DNA from: Psychrobacter sp. Pi2-1
Lineage (GTDB): Bacteria > Pseudomonadota > Gammaproteobacteria > Pseudomonadales > Moraxellaceae
DNA length: 64,000 nt
Direction: 5' to 3'
NCBI RefSeq assembly: GCF_904846645.1
Contig: NZ_CAJHBO010000012.1
Location: 1 to 64,000, forward strand
The notes under the pieces are model-generated. The model worked only from the letters and a program-made list of their open reading frames with translations. It made no database searches and was not told the DNA's origin. Shown in pieces: positions 19,974-28,910 of the stretch. Numbering within the stretch: the stretch's first letter is position 1; each line of letters starts with the position of its first letter. Position numbers and translations under genes: made by a program.

Positions 19974-21491
19974 ATGTCTATTTCAAACCTGTTTTCAATG
20001 CTGCTGGATAATGTTATGCCTGATATGTCTACTCATGAACCGACCAATATTGTTTATACGGGCGTTGCTGGTACAGGTAAAACCTATAGATTGCTGCAAA
20101 TCGCGAAGCAATACACCGACTATCTACCCAAGACTGAAAATGAGGACTTATTAGAACAACTGCTGCAAGGTCTAAGCTGGCGCGAAGTATTGTGTCTGGT
20201 GTTTTTAGATTTACGTGCTGAACAACAGGATTTGTTAAAGGTACGAGAAATTATTGATCATCCTTTTTTTATGACCAAAGCTGCTCAGAACTCACGTGAT
20301 AAAAATTTGGATAGTACAGCTTGGTTAGAGCTACGCAGACATAGTCCTACGAACTCTCAAACAGTCAGCTTTGATAACCGCGCTAGCCAAGCTTATTTTG
20401 ATAAAGACAATAGTGGAGCATGGTATTTATTACCTGAGTGTATGGTGCTACTAGAAGATTTATCGCAGCAATTAGCAGAGTTTCAGCAGGCACAGCGCGA
20501 CAACCAACCCCATCAAAATCAAAACATCGGTCAGCAACGTTTTAGTATGGTGAGCTTCCATCAAGCCTACGGTTATGAAGAATTTGTAGAAGGTATACGG
20601 CCTGTCATGAGTAACGCTGCACAAGCAAATAACAGCCCTTCTAATCAAAATCAAATGAGTTACGCGGTGCAAGATGGAGCATTCCTGAGGCTATGTCAAC
20701 GCGCAGCTCGTGACCCTCAGCAGCGTTATGCAATGCTGATTGATGAGATTAACCGTGCTAACGTGTCACGAGTATTTGGCGAGCTTCTCAGTTTGATAGA
20801 GCCTGATAAACGAGCGGGCAAGCCGAATGCGATGACAGTGAGTTTGGCGTATTCTGGGCGTGCTTTTAGTGTTCCTGCCAATGTCGATATTTATGCCACT
20901 ATGAATACCCAGGACCATTCTTTAGCGCCACTTGATATGGCATTACGCCGACGTTTTCGCTTTATGGATTGTCCGCCGCAGCCTAATTTACTATCAACAA
21001 TTCGAGCCAGCAATGACACCGACACTGGACTGTCTGAAGACTTAGAAGCAGGTGCGATAGATTTGAGTAAATTACTAACAGGCTTGAATAGACGTATCGT
21101 GCAGACACTGGGAGTAGAAGCGCAGTTGGGGCATGCGTTTTTATTGGCAGTCACTCAGTTAGAGCAATTACAAACGGCGCTCGTCGAACAAATTATCCCT
21201 CAATTGGCTCAAGCAGCTGGAGGTCAAATTACGGTGCTGCAGTATATCTTTAGAGATGAGCAGCAACCGACGAGCAAGCAGTTCGTACAGGACAGTCAAG
21301 CATTGATGAATGATGACTTGTATAATCTGATGGGCAACCAAAACAATGCTTCCGCTGAACACCAAATGTTTGCAGAGCAGGGTTCTTTTCTTGGTCAGTC
21401 TATGAGTATGAATAGCTATACTATCAATGCCGATTTGATCGCTAGGGATGGTGAGTTTAATCATGCTGCTATCTATCAGCGTTTGTACTAG
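19974..21491 (+). CDS. mcrB: McrB-like AAA+ GTPase of a type IV restriction system
   Basis: A 505-residue AAA+ NTPase. Walker A is GVAGTGKT (30-37). The McrB motifs follow: FHQAYGYEEFVEGIRP (195-210), Walker B MLIDEINRANVSRVFGEL (254-271), MNTQDHS (310-316) and the arginine-rich ALRRRFRF. McrB translocates DNA and activates the McrC nuclease on modified DNA. Walker A lies so close to the N-terminus that the usual N-terminal recognition domain is absent. Instead about 140 residues between Walker A and the FHQAYGYEEF motif include a winged-helix-like stretch. Alternative start at 20016, which has a GGAT ribosome binding site. Confidence 0.87.
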   Translation: MSISNLFSMLLDNVMPDMSTHEPTNIVYTGVAGTGKTYRLLQIAKQYTDYLPKTENEDLLEQLLQGLSWREVLCLVFLDLRAEQQDLLKVREIIDHPFFMTKAAQNSRDKNLDSTAWLELRRHSPTNSQTVSFDNRASQAYFDKDNSGAWYLLPECMVLLEDLSQQLAEFQQAQRDNQPHQNQNIGQQRFSMVSFHQAYGYEEFVEGIRPVMSNAAQANNSPSNQNQMSYAVQDGAFLRLCQRAARDPQQRYAMLIDEINRANVSRVFGELLSLIEPDKRAGKPNAMTVSLAYSGRAFSVPANVDIYATMNTQDHSLAPLDMALRRRFRFMDCPPQPNLLSTIRASNDTDTGLSEDLEAGAIDLSKLLTGLNRRIVQTLGVEAQLGHAFLLAVTQLEQLQTALVEQIIPQLAQAAGGQITVLQYIFRDEQQPTSKQFVQDSQALMNDDLYNLMGNQNNASAEHQMFAEQGSFLGQSMSMNSYTINADLIARDGEFNHAAIYQRLY

Positions 21492-21506
21492 CAGGGTAAC
21501 TGTTCA

Positions 21507-23027
21507 GTGATAACAAATAATCCATATTACGCCAAAGAGCACATTATTAAGGCAAACAGTCGCCAGACTCGTGTCCCTAACAGTAGTGTCGCTACCATGA
21601 ACGTTATCACCGTGTTTGAGCATCAACGTTTGACCGTGCATGATTTTTTGCACGCATCTGATTTCGATTGGCTAATAGCGCAAGAGTTTGCAGCATTTAC
21701 TATCAAGCGTAAGCGAGGGCAATGGCAGCTTAAGGTTGGGCACTATATTGGGGTTATTCTCCTACCTAGTGGCATAACGCTTGAGATATTGCCAAAGCTC
21801 AATCAGTCTACTCAGACTAGCGATATCGTCCAGACTCGTCATTGGGTACAGGGTATGCTATCGGATTTGATACATCTTGATGCGCATAACAATCACAAGT
21901 TACCCAATACGAAAAATTTCGGTCAGTTTAGTTCCCAGTCCACTCCTTTACCGTTAAAAGTATTGCCTATATCAGATTGGCTGATTGAGCAGTTTTTGCA
22001 GCGTTTAATGGATTATCAACCAACCAAGCATTATCAGGCTCAGATTGAAAATCAAGCATCCCTGCAAGGTCGACTGCTCATCAAAGAACAACTGCGTCAC
22101 AATAGTATGCAACCGCATAAGTTCATCTGTGAAAGTAGCGTATTAAGTTACGACATGTTGGCCAATCGGTTGATTAAGAGTGCATTGGTTTACTTGATGC
22201 CTTTATTGCCCCAGCTTATTTCTTCAAAACTGTTGCAGCTATGGCAGCAGGTGTCTACGCTCAACAACCGCGAAATGCAGCAGGTAGCGTTAATATATGC
22301 TCAAGCAAAGCATCAGCTAGACGTTCAGCCACTCCAAAGACAAAAATTGCACGCCGCGCAGCAGTTAGTAGACTTGGCATACTGGTTATTGAAACAGACG
22401 ACAGCTGTGACAGGTAACGGTATTGATCCAAATAGACAAAATAGCTCTCAGCTAAGATTGTGTTTATTGATTGATATGAATCAAGCTTTTGAACAATGGA
22501 CAAGTCAGCGTATCGCATCGATGTTTCAACAGGTTAGTAGCAATTATCGTCCCTTCTATCAAACCCAAAGTGTCTGGCTTAACGATGCTGAGGGACTAGC
22601 ATGCTTATCTATACGGCCTGATTTGCTGATATTTAAAACCGTCTCTGATGATTGTCAAAATCAGAACGATATAGTAGTTAGTCAAACTAAAGCCAAAGAC
22701 AAGACCAAAGGTCACTATAGTCATGTCATCGATATTAAGTGGAAGTACTTACCGCATGCTGCTGCAATTAGTGCAAGCGACGCTTATCAATTGACCAGCT
22801 ATGCACAAGCTTACTTGGCGGGGCAGGTCTGGTTGGTTTACCCAGTGCTAGGTAGTGATAGGCAGCCAGTAGCGCTCAAGCAGCAAACTCATTATGGTAG
22901 TAATGATAGCAGTAGTGATAATATTAAAAACAATGAATCAATTGATGCCCATTTATGGTTAATGCCGTTTGATGTTTTGACAGGTACGCTCAACGGTGAA
23001 GTACTGCCACATCTGGACAAAGCTTAA
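21507..23027 (+). CDS. mcrC: McrC-like nuclease subunit
   Basis: A 506-residue partner of McrB. The N-terminal part (about 30-110) is the McrC head (VFEHQRLTVHDF, WQLKVGHYIGVILLPSGITLEILPK). The C-terminal half is a PD-(D/E)xK nuclease, with the acidic residue in SIRPDLLIF and the DxK in HVIDIKWKYLP. It begins with GTG 16 bases after mcrB behind a GCAGGG ribosome binding site. An ATG at 21597 is an alternative that removes 30 weakly typical residues. The two genes form one operon. Confidence 0.85.
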   Translation: MITNNPYYAKEHIIKANSRQTRVPNSSVATMNVITVFEHQRLTVHDFLHASDFDWLIAQEFAAFTIKRKRGQWQLKVGHYIGVILLPSGITLEILPKLNQSTQTSDIVQTRHWVQGMLSDLIHLDAHNNHKLPNTKNFGQFSSQSTPLPLKVLPISDWLIEQFLQRLMDYQPTKHYQAQIENQASLQGRLLIKEQLRHNSMQPHKFICESSVLSYDMLANRLIKSALVYLMPLLPQLISSKLLQLWQQVSTLNNREMQQVALIYAQAKHQLDVQPLQRQKLHAAQQLVDLAYWLLKQTTAVTGNGIDPNRQNSSQLRLCLLIDMNQAFEQWTSQRIASMFQQVSSNYRPFYQTQSVWLNDAEGLACLSIRPDLLIFKTVSDDCQNQNDIVVSQTKAKDKTKGHYSHVIDIKWKYLPHAAAISASDAYQLTSYAQAYLAGQVWLVYPVLGSDRQPVALKQQTHYGSNDSSSDNIKNNESIDAHLWLMPFDVLTGTLNGEVLPHLDKA

Positions 23028-23164
23028 TATCGTTATCAATGACAGCGCGAATGACTGACTGATTGATAGGTAAATAAGAAAAGGGTCTTGCTACCGTTAT
23101 TTTGGCGAAATTGACGTAATTTTAAAAAAATTAGCGATTATTTGAAATTAATCGAAAATAGGTG

Positions 23165-23193
23165 TTGACACAATCGCCTTTACCCCTTAATAT
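23165..23193 (+). promoter_or_regulatory. Sigma-70 promoter of the tRNA cluster
   Basis: A perfect -35 TTGACA (23165-23170) and a TAATAT -10 (23188-23193) are separated by 17 bases, followed by a GC-containing discriminator. The first tRNA starts about 90 bases further on. Confidence 0.85.
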
Positions 23194-23281
23194 GTGCACC
23201 TCGATAGCGAGGAACATTAACAAGTTAGCGGCATTGCCAACAACGAGTTGATTAACAAACTATCGTGATAATAGAGAATTT

Positions 23282-23358
<77 letters not shown>

Positions 23359-23463
23359 TCTATTTTAAGAGCCTTACAGGCTTTTTTTTATGTATAACGG
23401 TTTAGTTTCTGATATAGTAAAATATATCGTAAAGTAAGCTTAGTATATAAAAGTCCTCTAAGA

Positions 23464-23540
23464 GCGCCTGTAGCTCAGCTGGATAGAGCATCTCCCTTCT
23501 AAGGAGGTGGCCGCAGGTTCGAATCCTGCCAGGCGCACCA
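23464..23540 (+). tRNA. tRNA-Arg(TCT)
   Basis: A 77-nt cloverleaf with acceptor stem GCGCCTG/CAGGCGC, encoded CCA end, T-loop GGTTCGAATCC and anticodon loop CTTCTAA with anticodon TCT at 23498-23500 (reads AGA/AGG). Confidence 0.95.
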
Positions 23541-23580
23541 TTTAGCCTGCAAATCTTGCCTATTCTTTGGCAATAGTTAT

Positions 23581-23657
23581 GGCGGTTGTAGCTCAGTTGG
23601 TAGAGCCCCGGGTTGTGATCTCGGTTGTCGTGGGTTCGAGTCCCATCAGTCGCCCCA
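23581..23657 (+). tRNA. tRNA-His(GTG)
   Basis: A 77-nt cloverleaf including the extra 5' G(-1) opposite C73 that marks histidine tRNAs, with anticodon loop TTGTGAT (anticodon GTG) and encoded CCA. Third member of the Pro-Arg-His cluster. Confidence 0.96.
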
Positions 23658-24102
23658 TATTTTATTTTGTATATATCTACATACAAATCATATCTTAATC
23701 TAAAAATATATCAGTAATAGCACTCGCCCTTGATGGCGATTTTTTTATGCCTATTCGATTTTATCTCTATATTACCTTTATAATATTAAACAGATTGAGT
23801 TTGATAGCACCTTCAATACTAGATAATCCCCCAAATTTTTATCATCATTTCCTGTAGGTTTTCCTTAAGGCCTAGCGTGACTGTGTCTACTCTATTATTG
23901 TTTAGTAATTCTAATAAGTAAATAGACATGACGTTTTAAATGCTGCATTATGCTTAAGTGTTATCACATCCATTGTATTTAATAATAATTATTTATTGGA
24001 GCAAGTATTGGTATAGAGGAAACTGACAGAAATCGTTATTAAGAATACTATTATTTTTTTAAGATGAATCGTTATTAATCTGCATTATTGAGGAATTGAT
24101 TG
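23658..24102. other. Intergenic region after the tRNA cluster
   Basis: It contains the tRNA-operon terminator and then about 350 AT-rich bases leading to the AraC-family gene. No gene or mobile-element end was seen. Confidence 0.5.
23724..23747 (+). terminator. Terminator of the tRNA operon
   Basis: TCGCC and GGCGA form a short GC-rich stem with a six-base loop, followed directly by an uninterrupted run of T. Confidence 0.75.
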
Positions 24103-25038
24103 ATGGACGCACTGAGTGTATTGCTGCAAAACGTGCATTTATTTGAGACTAAGTATTATCGTCTAAATGGCACTGGCAATTGGTCTTATTCTATTACTAG
24201 AAAAGACACCATTTTATTTTACTTAGTAATGTCTGGCGGTTTTTGCATTGATGTTGGTAATGGTCTACGAGAAGCTCGCGCTGGCGACATGATTATGATT
24301 CCGAATGCGCACAAGCATGTGAGTTACGCACTCAATCACCATGGCGATGTTGCTGAGTCGCTTGATGAGCTATTGAGTAATTGCACCGAGCGTACACTTG
24401 ATATCGATGGCGATGGAGACCCCAATTCATCTTTGATACTGATCGAATGTAAGTACGACAAAGAGATGATTAATCCTCTGTTGTCAGTACTGCCACCGAT
24501 ATTGCCTGAACTCAATGATGCTGCTGACGGTCGGTTTGAAGTGATCGATGTAGAGATAAAGCTGCTAACACTAGAAGCTGAGCGTGAGCGTATGGGAAAA
24601 ACAGCTGTAATCAATCATTGGGCGAGTATCATGATGATTGAGTGTTTGCGCGTCTATATCGAAAGCTTGCCTGAAGCCACAGAAAACTGGCTCAAAGCCA
24701 TGAAGGATCCATTTTTGACCAAAGCGCTAGCCGCGATGCATGGGGCACCGAGTGAGAGCTGGACCATTCATCAGCTTGCCGAAGTAGCAGGGATGTCGCG
24801 TTCTAGCTTTGCACAGCGATTCAAAGACACCGTTGGCATGCCGCCACTGACTTATCTGATCGATTACCGCTTACGATTGGCGGCTCGTTATCTACGCTTA
24901 CAGCAAAACAGTATTAGCCGTATCAGCGAGATGGTGGGCTACGCCTCAGATTCGACTTTTAGTCAGGCATTTAAACGTGTGTATGGTGTCTCGCCAAAAG
25001 CATACCGTCAGCAGTATCGACAGAATAATCTTGCATAG
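24103..25038 (+). CDS. AraC-family transcriptional regulator
   Basis: A 311-residue regulator. The N-terminal half is a cupin-type effector domain (FYLVMSGGFCIDVG, ARAGDMIMIPNAHKHVSY). The C-terminal 90 residues carry the two AraC helix-turn-helix units (WTIHQLAEVAGMSRSSFAQ, then SRISEMVGYASDSTFSQAF and RVYGVSPKAYRQ). The cupin subtype resembles regulators controlling nearby oxidoreductases, but no such target is adjacent, so the regulon is unknown. The ATG at 24103 with GAGGAA upstream is preferred to the overlapping TTG. Confidence 0.87.
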   Translation: MDALSVLLQNVHLFETKYYRLNGTGNWSYSITRKDTILFYLVMSGGFCIDVGNGLREARAGDMIMIPNAHKHVSYALNHHGDVAESLDELLSNCTERTLDIDGDGDPNSSLILIECKYDKEMINPLLSVLPPILPELNDAADGRFEVIDVEIKLLTLEAERERMGKTAVINHWASIMMIECLRVYIESLPEATENWLKAMKDPFLTKALAAMHGAPSESWTIHQLAEVAGMSRSSFAQRFKDTVGMPPLTYLIDYRLRLAARYLRLQQNSISRISEMVGYASDSTFSQAFKRVYGVSPKAYRQQYRQNNLA

Positions 25039-25358
25039 TTCTAGTTGCTGTTTATTTAAGTTATTTAAGTAGAATCTCAACGATAAGCGCTAGGGTCATC
25101 TATATGTCCTTAGCGCTTTTTTTTATTTGTGAATGCTTGTTATTTGTAGTTGTTGAACCACTCATATCTATAAGGCCTTTAGTAATTTGCTATGGCTATT
25201 TTAGTTAAGGGCAGCTGACATTGAGTCTGTGTTAAGGTACTATAGGTTGATGAGTCGTCGAGACAAAAGCGTTGGTACTATAACGCGTTATATGTCCTTA
25301 TACGATAGGTATATAAAAGGATCGAGACGATGTTTATTTTCGCTGCTGATGGTATGTT
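25039..25358. other. Intergenic region between the AraC gene and an unknown gene
   Basis: It holds the regulator's terminator at 25085-25126 and then about 230 bases that should contain the promoter of the next gene. Nothing else supported. Confidence 0.45.
25085..25126 (+). terminator. Terminator after the AraC-family gene
   Basis: AAGCGCTAGG and CCTTAGCGCTT form a long stem with one bulged base, followed by a run of T. Confidence 0.78.
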
Positions 25359-26420
25359 ATGACTGAACCGACCGCAAAGCTAAATGCAGGAAGCAATGGC
25401 CAACAAGAGGCTGGTGCAACTGCTAAAACAGAAAGTAATGTTGATAAAAACACTGCTATAGAGAACCCGCATGTCGGCAAAGATGCTCCGAAAAATGAGC
25501 CGGTAGAGACACCTGATAAGGCGGCATTATTGACGATGTTTACTTTGTCAGATATCGAGGCGGTAGCAACTGAAGCAGTAATATCTGAGTTATCCGATAG
25601 CCTTACAGTAGCTGCAAAACCTGTGGCTCAAGAAACCAATGTTGCTACGCAGCGTGTTGCGCTTTATCGTGCTCAGCATGAGCGTACTCGACTGTTATAT
25701 ATGGCATCTGCCAATACGCGTCCTACTTACTTAGTACAAACCTTGAAGCCGCAATTCGCAGAATATCAGCAATATTTACTTGCGCAGCAGCTTGATAAGC
25801 GTGGGTTGATGGATACGGATACGCTCGAAAGACTCTGGCAGCAGCTGCATGTGGTCGATGACATTATTGCAGATATCGTACGTCACATGCCTGCGCAGCA
25901 GCCCGCCGGTTGGCAACTGACGACTCAAGATGGTCGCAATCCATTGTGCTTTGCTACGGTCGGTAAGTTAAAGCACGGCAAGCCAATTCGCGACCAAGGT
26001 AGCCTCAACAGTTATGTACTTGGGCACTTTGGCGTGAGTAGTTTTACTTACGATCGAGGCTATTATATCGGTCATGTGGTTGGTTATTTATTTAGTTGTT
26101 ATTATTGTGCCCATCTGTCGATTACTTATGGTGTCACAGCCCTTGGCCAGCAAGTCGTGGCTGACTATGATTACGCCAGTCTTGAAACCCCGCATATGGT
26201 TAGATTATTACAAGGTCTTGACGGTTATTGCAAAAAACGCATTTATCAGTTAGCCGTTATTTGTGCGCGCTTGAGCGTTTTCGCGAGTGATAAACGTATT
26301 GAAAGAATGCTAATCGCTGAGGTCAATGACTTCGATAAAAAGCTACAGCAGCAGCATTTGGATGTCTTATTATTACAAGGTTTGATGCCTGATAGTAATG
26401 ACTCAACGCCACTTTTTTAA
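25359..26420 (+). CDS. Hypothetical protein of unknown function
   Basis: A 353-residue protein I do not recognise. Residues 1-55 are polar, Ala/Lys/Glu-rich and probably disordered. The remainder looks folded and mainly helical, with regular Leu/Ala spacing (LLAQQLDKRGLMDTDTLERL) and a mildly hydrophobic Cys-rich stretch (HVVGYLFSCYYCAHLS, about 238-253) containing CxxC. No signal peptide and no clear membrane segment. It precedes gspF by about 83 bases on the same strand, so it may be co-transcribed with it. A link to secretion is inference from position only. Confidence 0.7.
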   Translation: MTEPTAKLNAGSNGQQEAGATAKTESNVDKNTAIENPHVGKDAPKNEPVETPDKAALLTMFTLSDIEAVATEAVISELSDSLTVAAKPVAQETNVATQRVALYRAQHERTRLLYMASANTRPTYLVQTLKPQFAEYQQYLLAQQLDKRGLMDTDTLERLWQQLHVVDDIIADIVRHMPAQQPAGWQLTTQDGRNPLCFATVGKLKHGKPIRDQGSLNSYVLGHFGVSSFTYDRGYYIGHVVGYLFSCYYCAHLSITYGVTALGQQVVADYDYASLETPHMVRLLQGLDGYCKKRIYQLAVICARLSVFASDKRIERMLIAEVNDFDKKLQQQHLDVLLLQGLMPDSNDSTPLF

Positions 26421-26503
26421 GCGTAGAATGTCAAGTTAATAAATTTCTATTAAGTCATAAATTATAACTGTCTATCTGTAAGCCTCTTAGGATATCTGCT
26501 GCC

Positions 26504-27706
26504 ATGCCTGCCTATCATTTCAAAGCGCTTGACGACCATGGCGTTGTCCAAAAAGGCTTGCTAGAGGGGGACTCTGCGCGGCAAATTCGCCAGCAGCTGC
26601 GTGATAAGCAATGGACACCCGTTGAAGTCAACCCGGTCAATGACAGACAGAGTCAGAGCAAGAACCGCTACAAAAAACCGTCTGCATACGAGCTGGCATT
26701 GCTGACACGTCAGTTATCTGTATTATTGGCAGCAGGTATTCCACTTGAGGAAACCTTGGCAGCGGTTGCTAAGCAATCACCAAAGACTCATATCAAATCC
26801 CTGATGCTTGCAGTGCGCTCACATGTCTTGGAAGGACTCAGCTTAGCACGTGCCCTGCAACAAGCCGCTAGCTTTCCGCCGTTATACATCGCTACGATTG
26901 CCGCAGGCGAAAAATCTGGTCACCTCGACCTTATCCTCAATCAGCTAGCAGACTACACCGAAAACCGTTTTGCTCTCCAAAAGAAAATCCAAGGCGCCAT
27001 GGTCTATCCGATTGTCCTGATGGTAATGGCAATTGCGGTAATTATGGGACTGATGAGCTTCGTTGTGCCCAAAATTGTCAAAGTCTTTGAACAGTCTGAG
27101 CAAGCGTTGCCTCTAATTACTCAAATCGTTCTCACGCTATCGAATATCATTACTCAGTGGTGGTGGCTAATACTATTGGTATTGGCGAGTACCGCATTTT
27201 TATTCTACCGTTTTGCCCAAACGCAAGCCGGTAAGTTAACTATTGATAGTGTGGTGCTTAGACTACCGATACTCGCCAGATTATCGAAAGGATTGAATGC
27301 CGCGCGATTTGCCAGTACTCTTGCGATACTAGTACGCTCAGGAGTGCCTTTAATTGAGGCATTACATATCGGTGCTGCGGTCACGACCAATTTGCATATC
27401 CAAAAAACCATTATCACTGCGGCTGATAGGGTCACAGAAGGCTCTAGTTTGTCTAGCCAGCTAGAGAAATCTACTTACTTTCCACCGATGATGGTGCAGA
27501 TGATAAAAAGTGGAGAAAACTCAGGTGAGCTTGAAAATATGCTCAGCCGTGCCGCCAATATGCAAGAGGCAGAAGCAACCAATTTTATCAGTACTTTATT
27601 ATCACTACTTGAACCTCTAATGCTGGTGCTAATGGGCGTAGTAGTCATGATTATTGTGATGGCGGTTATGCTACCTATCGTTAATATGAACGATTTAGCA
27701 GGCTAA
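26504..27706 (+). CDS. gspF: Type II secretion system inner-membrane platform protein GspF
   Basis: A 400-residue inner-membrane protein around which the pseudopilus is assembled by GspE. It has the family layout: a soluble N-terminal start (MPAYHFKALDDHGVVQKGLLEGDSARQIRQQLR), two homologous cytoplasmic domains (LARALQQ...YIATIAAGEKSGHLD and SSLSSQLEKS...MIKSGENSGELE) and three membrane segments (about 165-190, 215-235 and 365-390). The AxxExGxL motifs are both intact. PilC of type IV pili is a close relative, but the start and the nearby gspG favour GspF. AGGATAT precedes the ATG. Confidence 0.9.
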   Translation: MPAYHFKALDDHGVVQKGLLEGDSARQIRQQLRDKQWTPVEVNPVNDRQSQSKNRYKKPSAYELALLTRQLSVLLAAGIPLEETLAAVAKQSPKTHIKSLMLAVRSHVLEGLSLARALQQAASFPPLYIATIAAGEKSGHLDLILNQLADYTENRFALQKKIQGAMVYPIVLMVMAIAVIMGLMSFVVPKIVKVFEQSEQALPLITQIVLTLSNIITQWWWLILLVLASTAFLFYRFAQTQAGKLTIDSVVLRLPILARLSKGLNAARFASTLAILVRSGVPLIEALHIGAAVTTNLHIQKTIITAADRVTEGSSLSSQLEKSTYFPPMMVQMIKSGENSGELENMLSRAANMQEAEATNFISTLLSLLEPLMLVLMGVVVMIIVMAVMLPIVNMNDLAG

Positions 27707-28104
27707 GTTAATTCGCTAGCCGATGATTCATTATGCTATTCACATACAGACAGCTTCCTATCTCCAAAATCTCTATTTAGTTCTCTTTTACTCTATTTAT
27801 ATCACCTCACTTGCTTGCTAAACCTTGGACTAACTTTCTTAAGGTTTGCTTACTGTTGTATATTGTTGAACGAACGCTATTTTTGCTATGGCAAACACAA
27901 GCGCCGCGCTATAGTAAGCACGAATCAATAGTCATACAGTTGGTGCCATTCAATATTTAGCTTCGGCTGAAATAGCAAACTCAAACTAGGCGCAGCGCTG
28001 GATAAAAATAAAACCATGGTTTATAGTGACAATAGTTTCAGAGCTCATTGATATGTCATTAATGAGAGCTATGATAGAACGCCACTTTTACTATTTACAT
28101 AACT
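27707..28104. other. Intergenic region between gspF and gspG
   Basis: Unusually long for two genes often in one operon. It includes a seven-pair inverted repeat AAACCTT/AAGGTTT near 27820-27847 without a T-tract, and no open frame. A gspG promoter is likely but not identified. Confidence 0.4.
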
Positions 28105-28107
28105 GTG

Positions 28108-28665
28108 ATGACCAAAGCGATGACTATGACTGACAAACTCCAAGTAAATATGACGCCAAAAAGTGCTATTCAGAATATGCAATCCCATTCAAATATTGTA
28201 AGTGACCAAAAGACTGCTTCTTCAGCTATGCAGCGCAGTGTGGCAACAAAGTCTGGTCAAGCAGGATTCACTCTTATCGAGATTATGGTCGTTATTGTGA
28301 TCCTAGCCATTCTTGCTGGATTAGTGGTACCAAAAGTAGTCGGTCAAAGTGACAAGGCCCGTGTTAAAACAACTGAAACGGCGCTTGCCACTGTCTCAAA
28401 TGCGCTAGATATGTATAAGGTTGATAATTCGCGCTATCCGACGACTGCTCAAGGATTAGAGGCGCTTACGACACCGCCTGCTGATGCAAAAAACTATCCT
28501 GAAGGTGGGTATATTAAAGGTGGCTATCCAACCGATGGCTGGGAAAATGAGATGCAATATGTTGCACCAGGTAGTGAAGGGCGGCCTTATGATTTGTTTT
28601 CGTTAGGCGCTGATGGTCAACAAGGTGGTGAAGGTCAAGATGCGGATCTTTATGCTCAGCTATAA
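28108..28665 (+). CDS. gspG: Type II secretion system major pseudopilin GspG
   Basis: A type IV pilin-like protein processed by prepilin peptidase at G/FTLIEIMVVIVILAILAGLV, with the hydrophobic N-terminal helix and E5. The C-terminal GspG signature follows: ALDMYKVDNSRYPTTAQGLEAL, YIKGGYPTDGWENEMQYV and YDLFSLGADGQQGGEGQDADL, including the calcium-site acidic residues. The leader before the cleavage glycine is about 52 residues from this ATG, far longer than usual. An internal ATG at 28228 would give a 12-residue leader. No strong ribosome binding site decides the start. Confidence 0.85.
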   Translation: MTKAMTMTDKLQVNMTPKSAIQNMQSHSNIVSDQKTASSAMQRSVATKSGQAGFTLIEIMVVIVILAILAGLVVPKVVGQSDKARVKTTETALATVSNALDMYKVDNSRYPTTAQGLEALTTPPADAKNYPEGGYIKGGYPTDGWENEMQYVAPGSEGRPYDLFSLGADGQQGGEGQDADLYAQL

Positions 28666-28770
28666 AGCTTAATAACAGACGTATAGTGAACAAATTCTGA
28701 TACTGATATAGCTTTGTAGAATGAAACATTCGTTCATCGATGCACTTTCAACAATCTATAAATATCAACC

Positions 28771-28808
28771 AATATTCCCTTATTGGTTGATATTTTTTAT
28801 CAGTAGAC
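28771..28808 (+). terminator. Terminator after gspG
   Basis: AATATCAACCAATA and TATTGGTTGATATT form a perfect 14-pair stem with a six-base loop, ending in a run of T. Confidence 0.9.
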
Positions 28809-28910
28809 AAATTTCCTGCTGTTCAGTACAAGTTTGATAGCCAGTGTTATAGATATATCTAAGCGCTCAGCAAAACAGTCATCGCAAACTGCAATTAAAG
28901 GTAATCATCT

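Noticed and set aside
23402..23686. Minus-strand open frame of 94 codons
   Set aside because: It lies across tRNA-Arg and tRNA-His and is an antisense shadow of those genes.
27820..27847. Inverted repeat AAACCTT/AAGGTTT as gspF terminator
   Set aside because: The stem is weak and AT-rich and has no T-tract.
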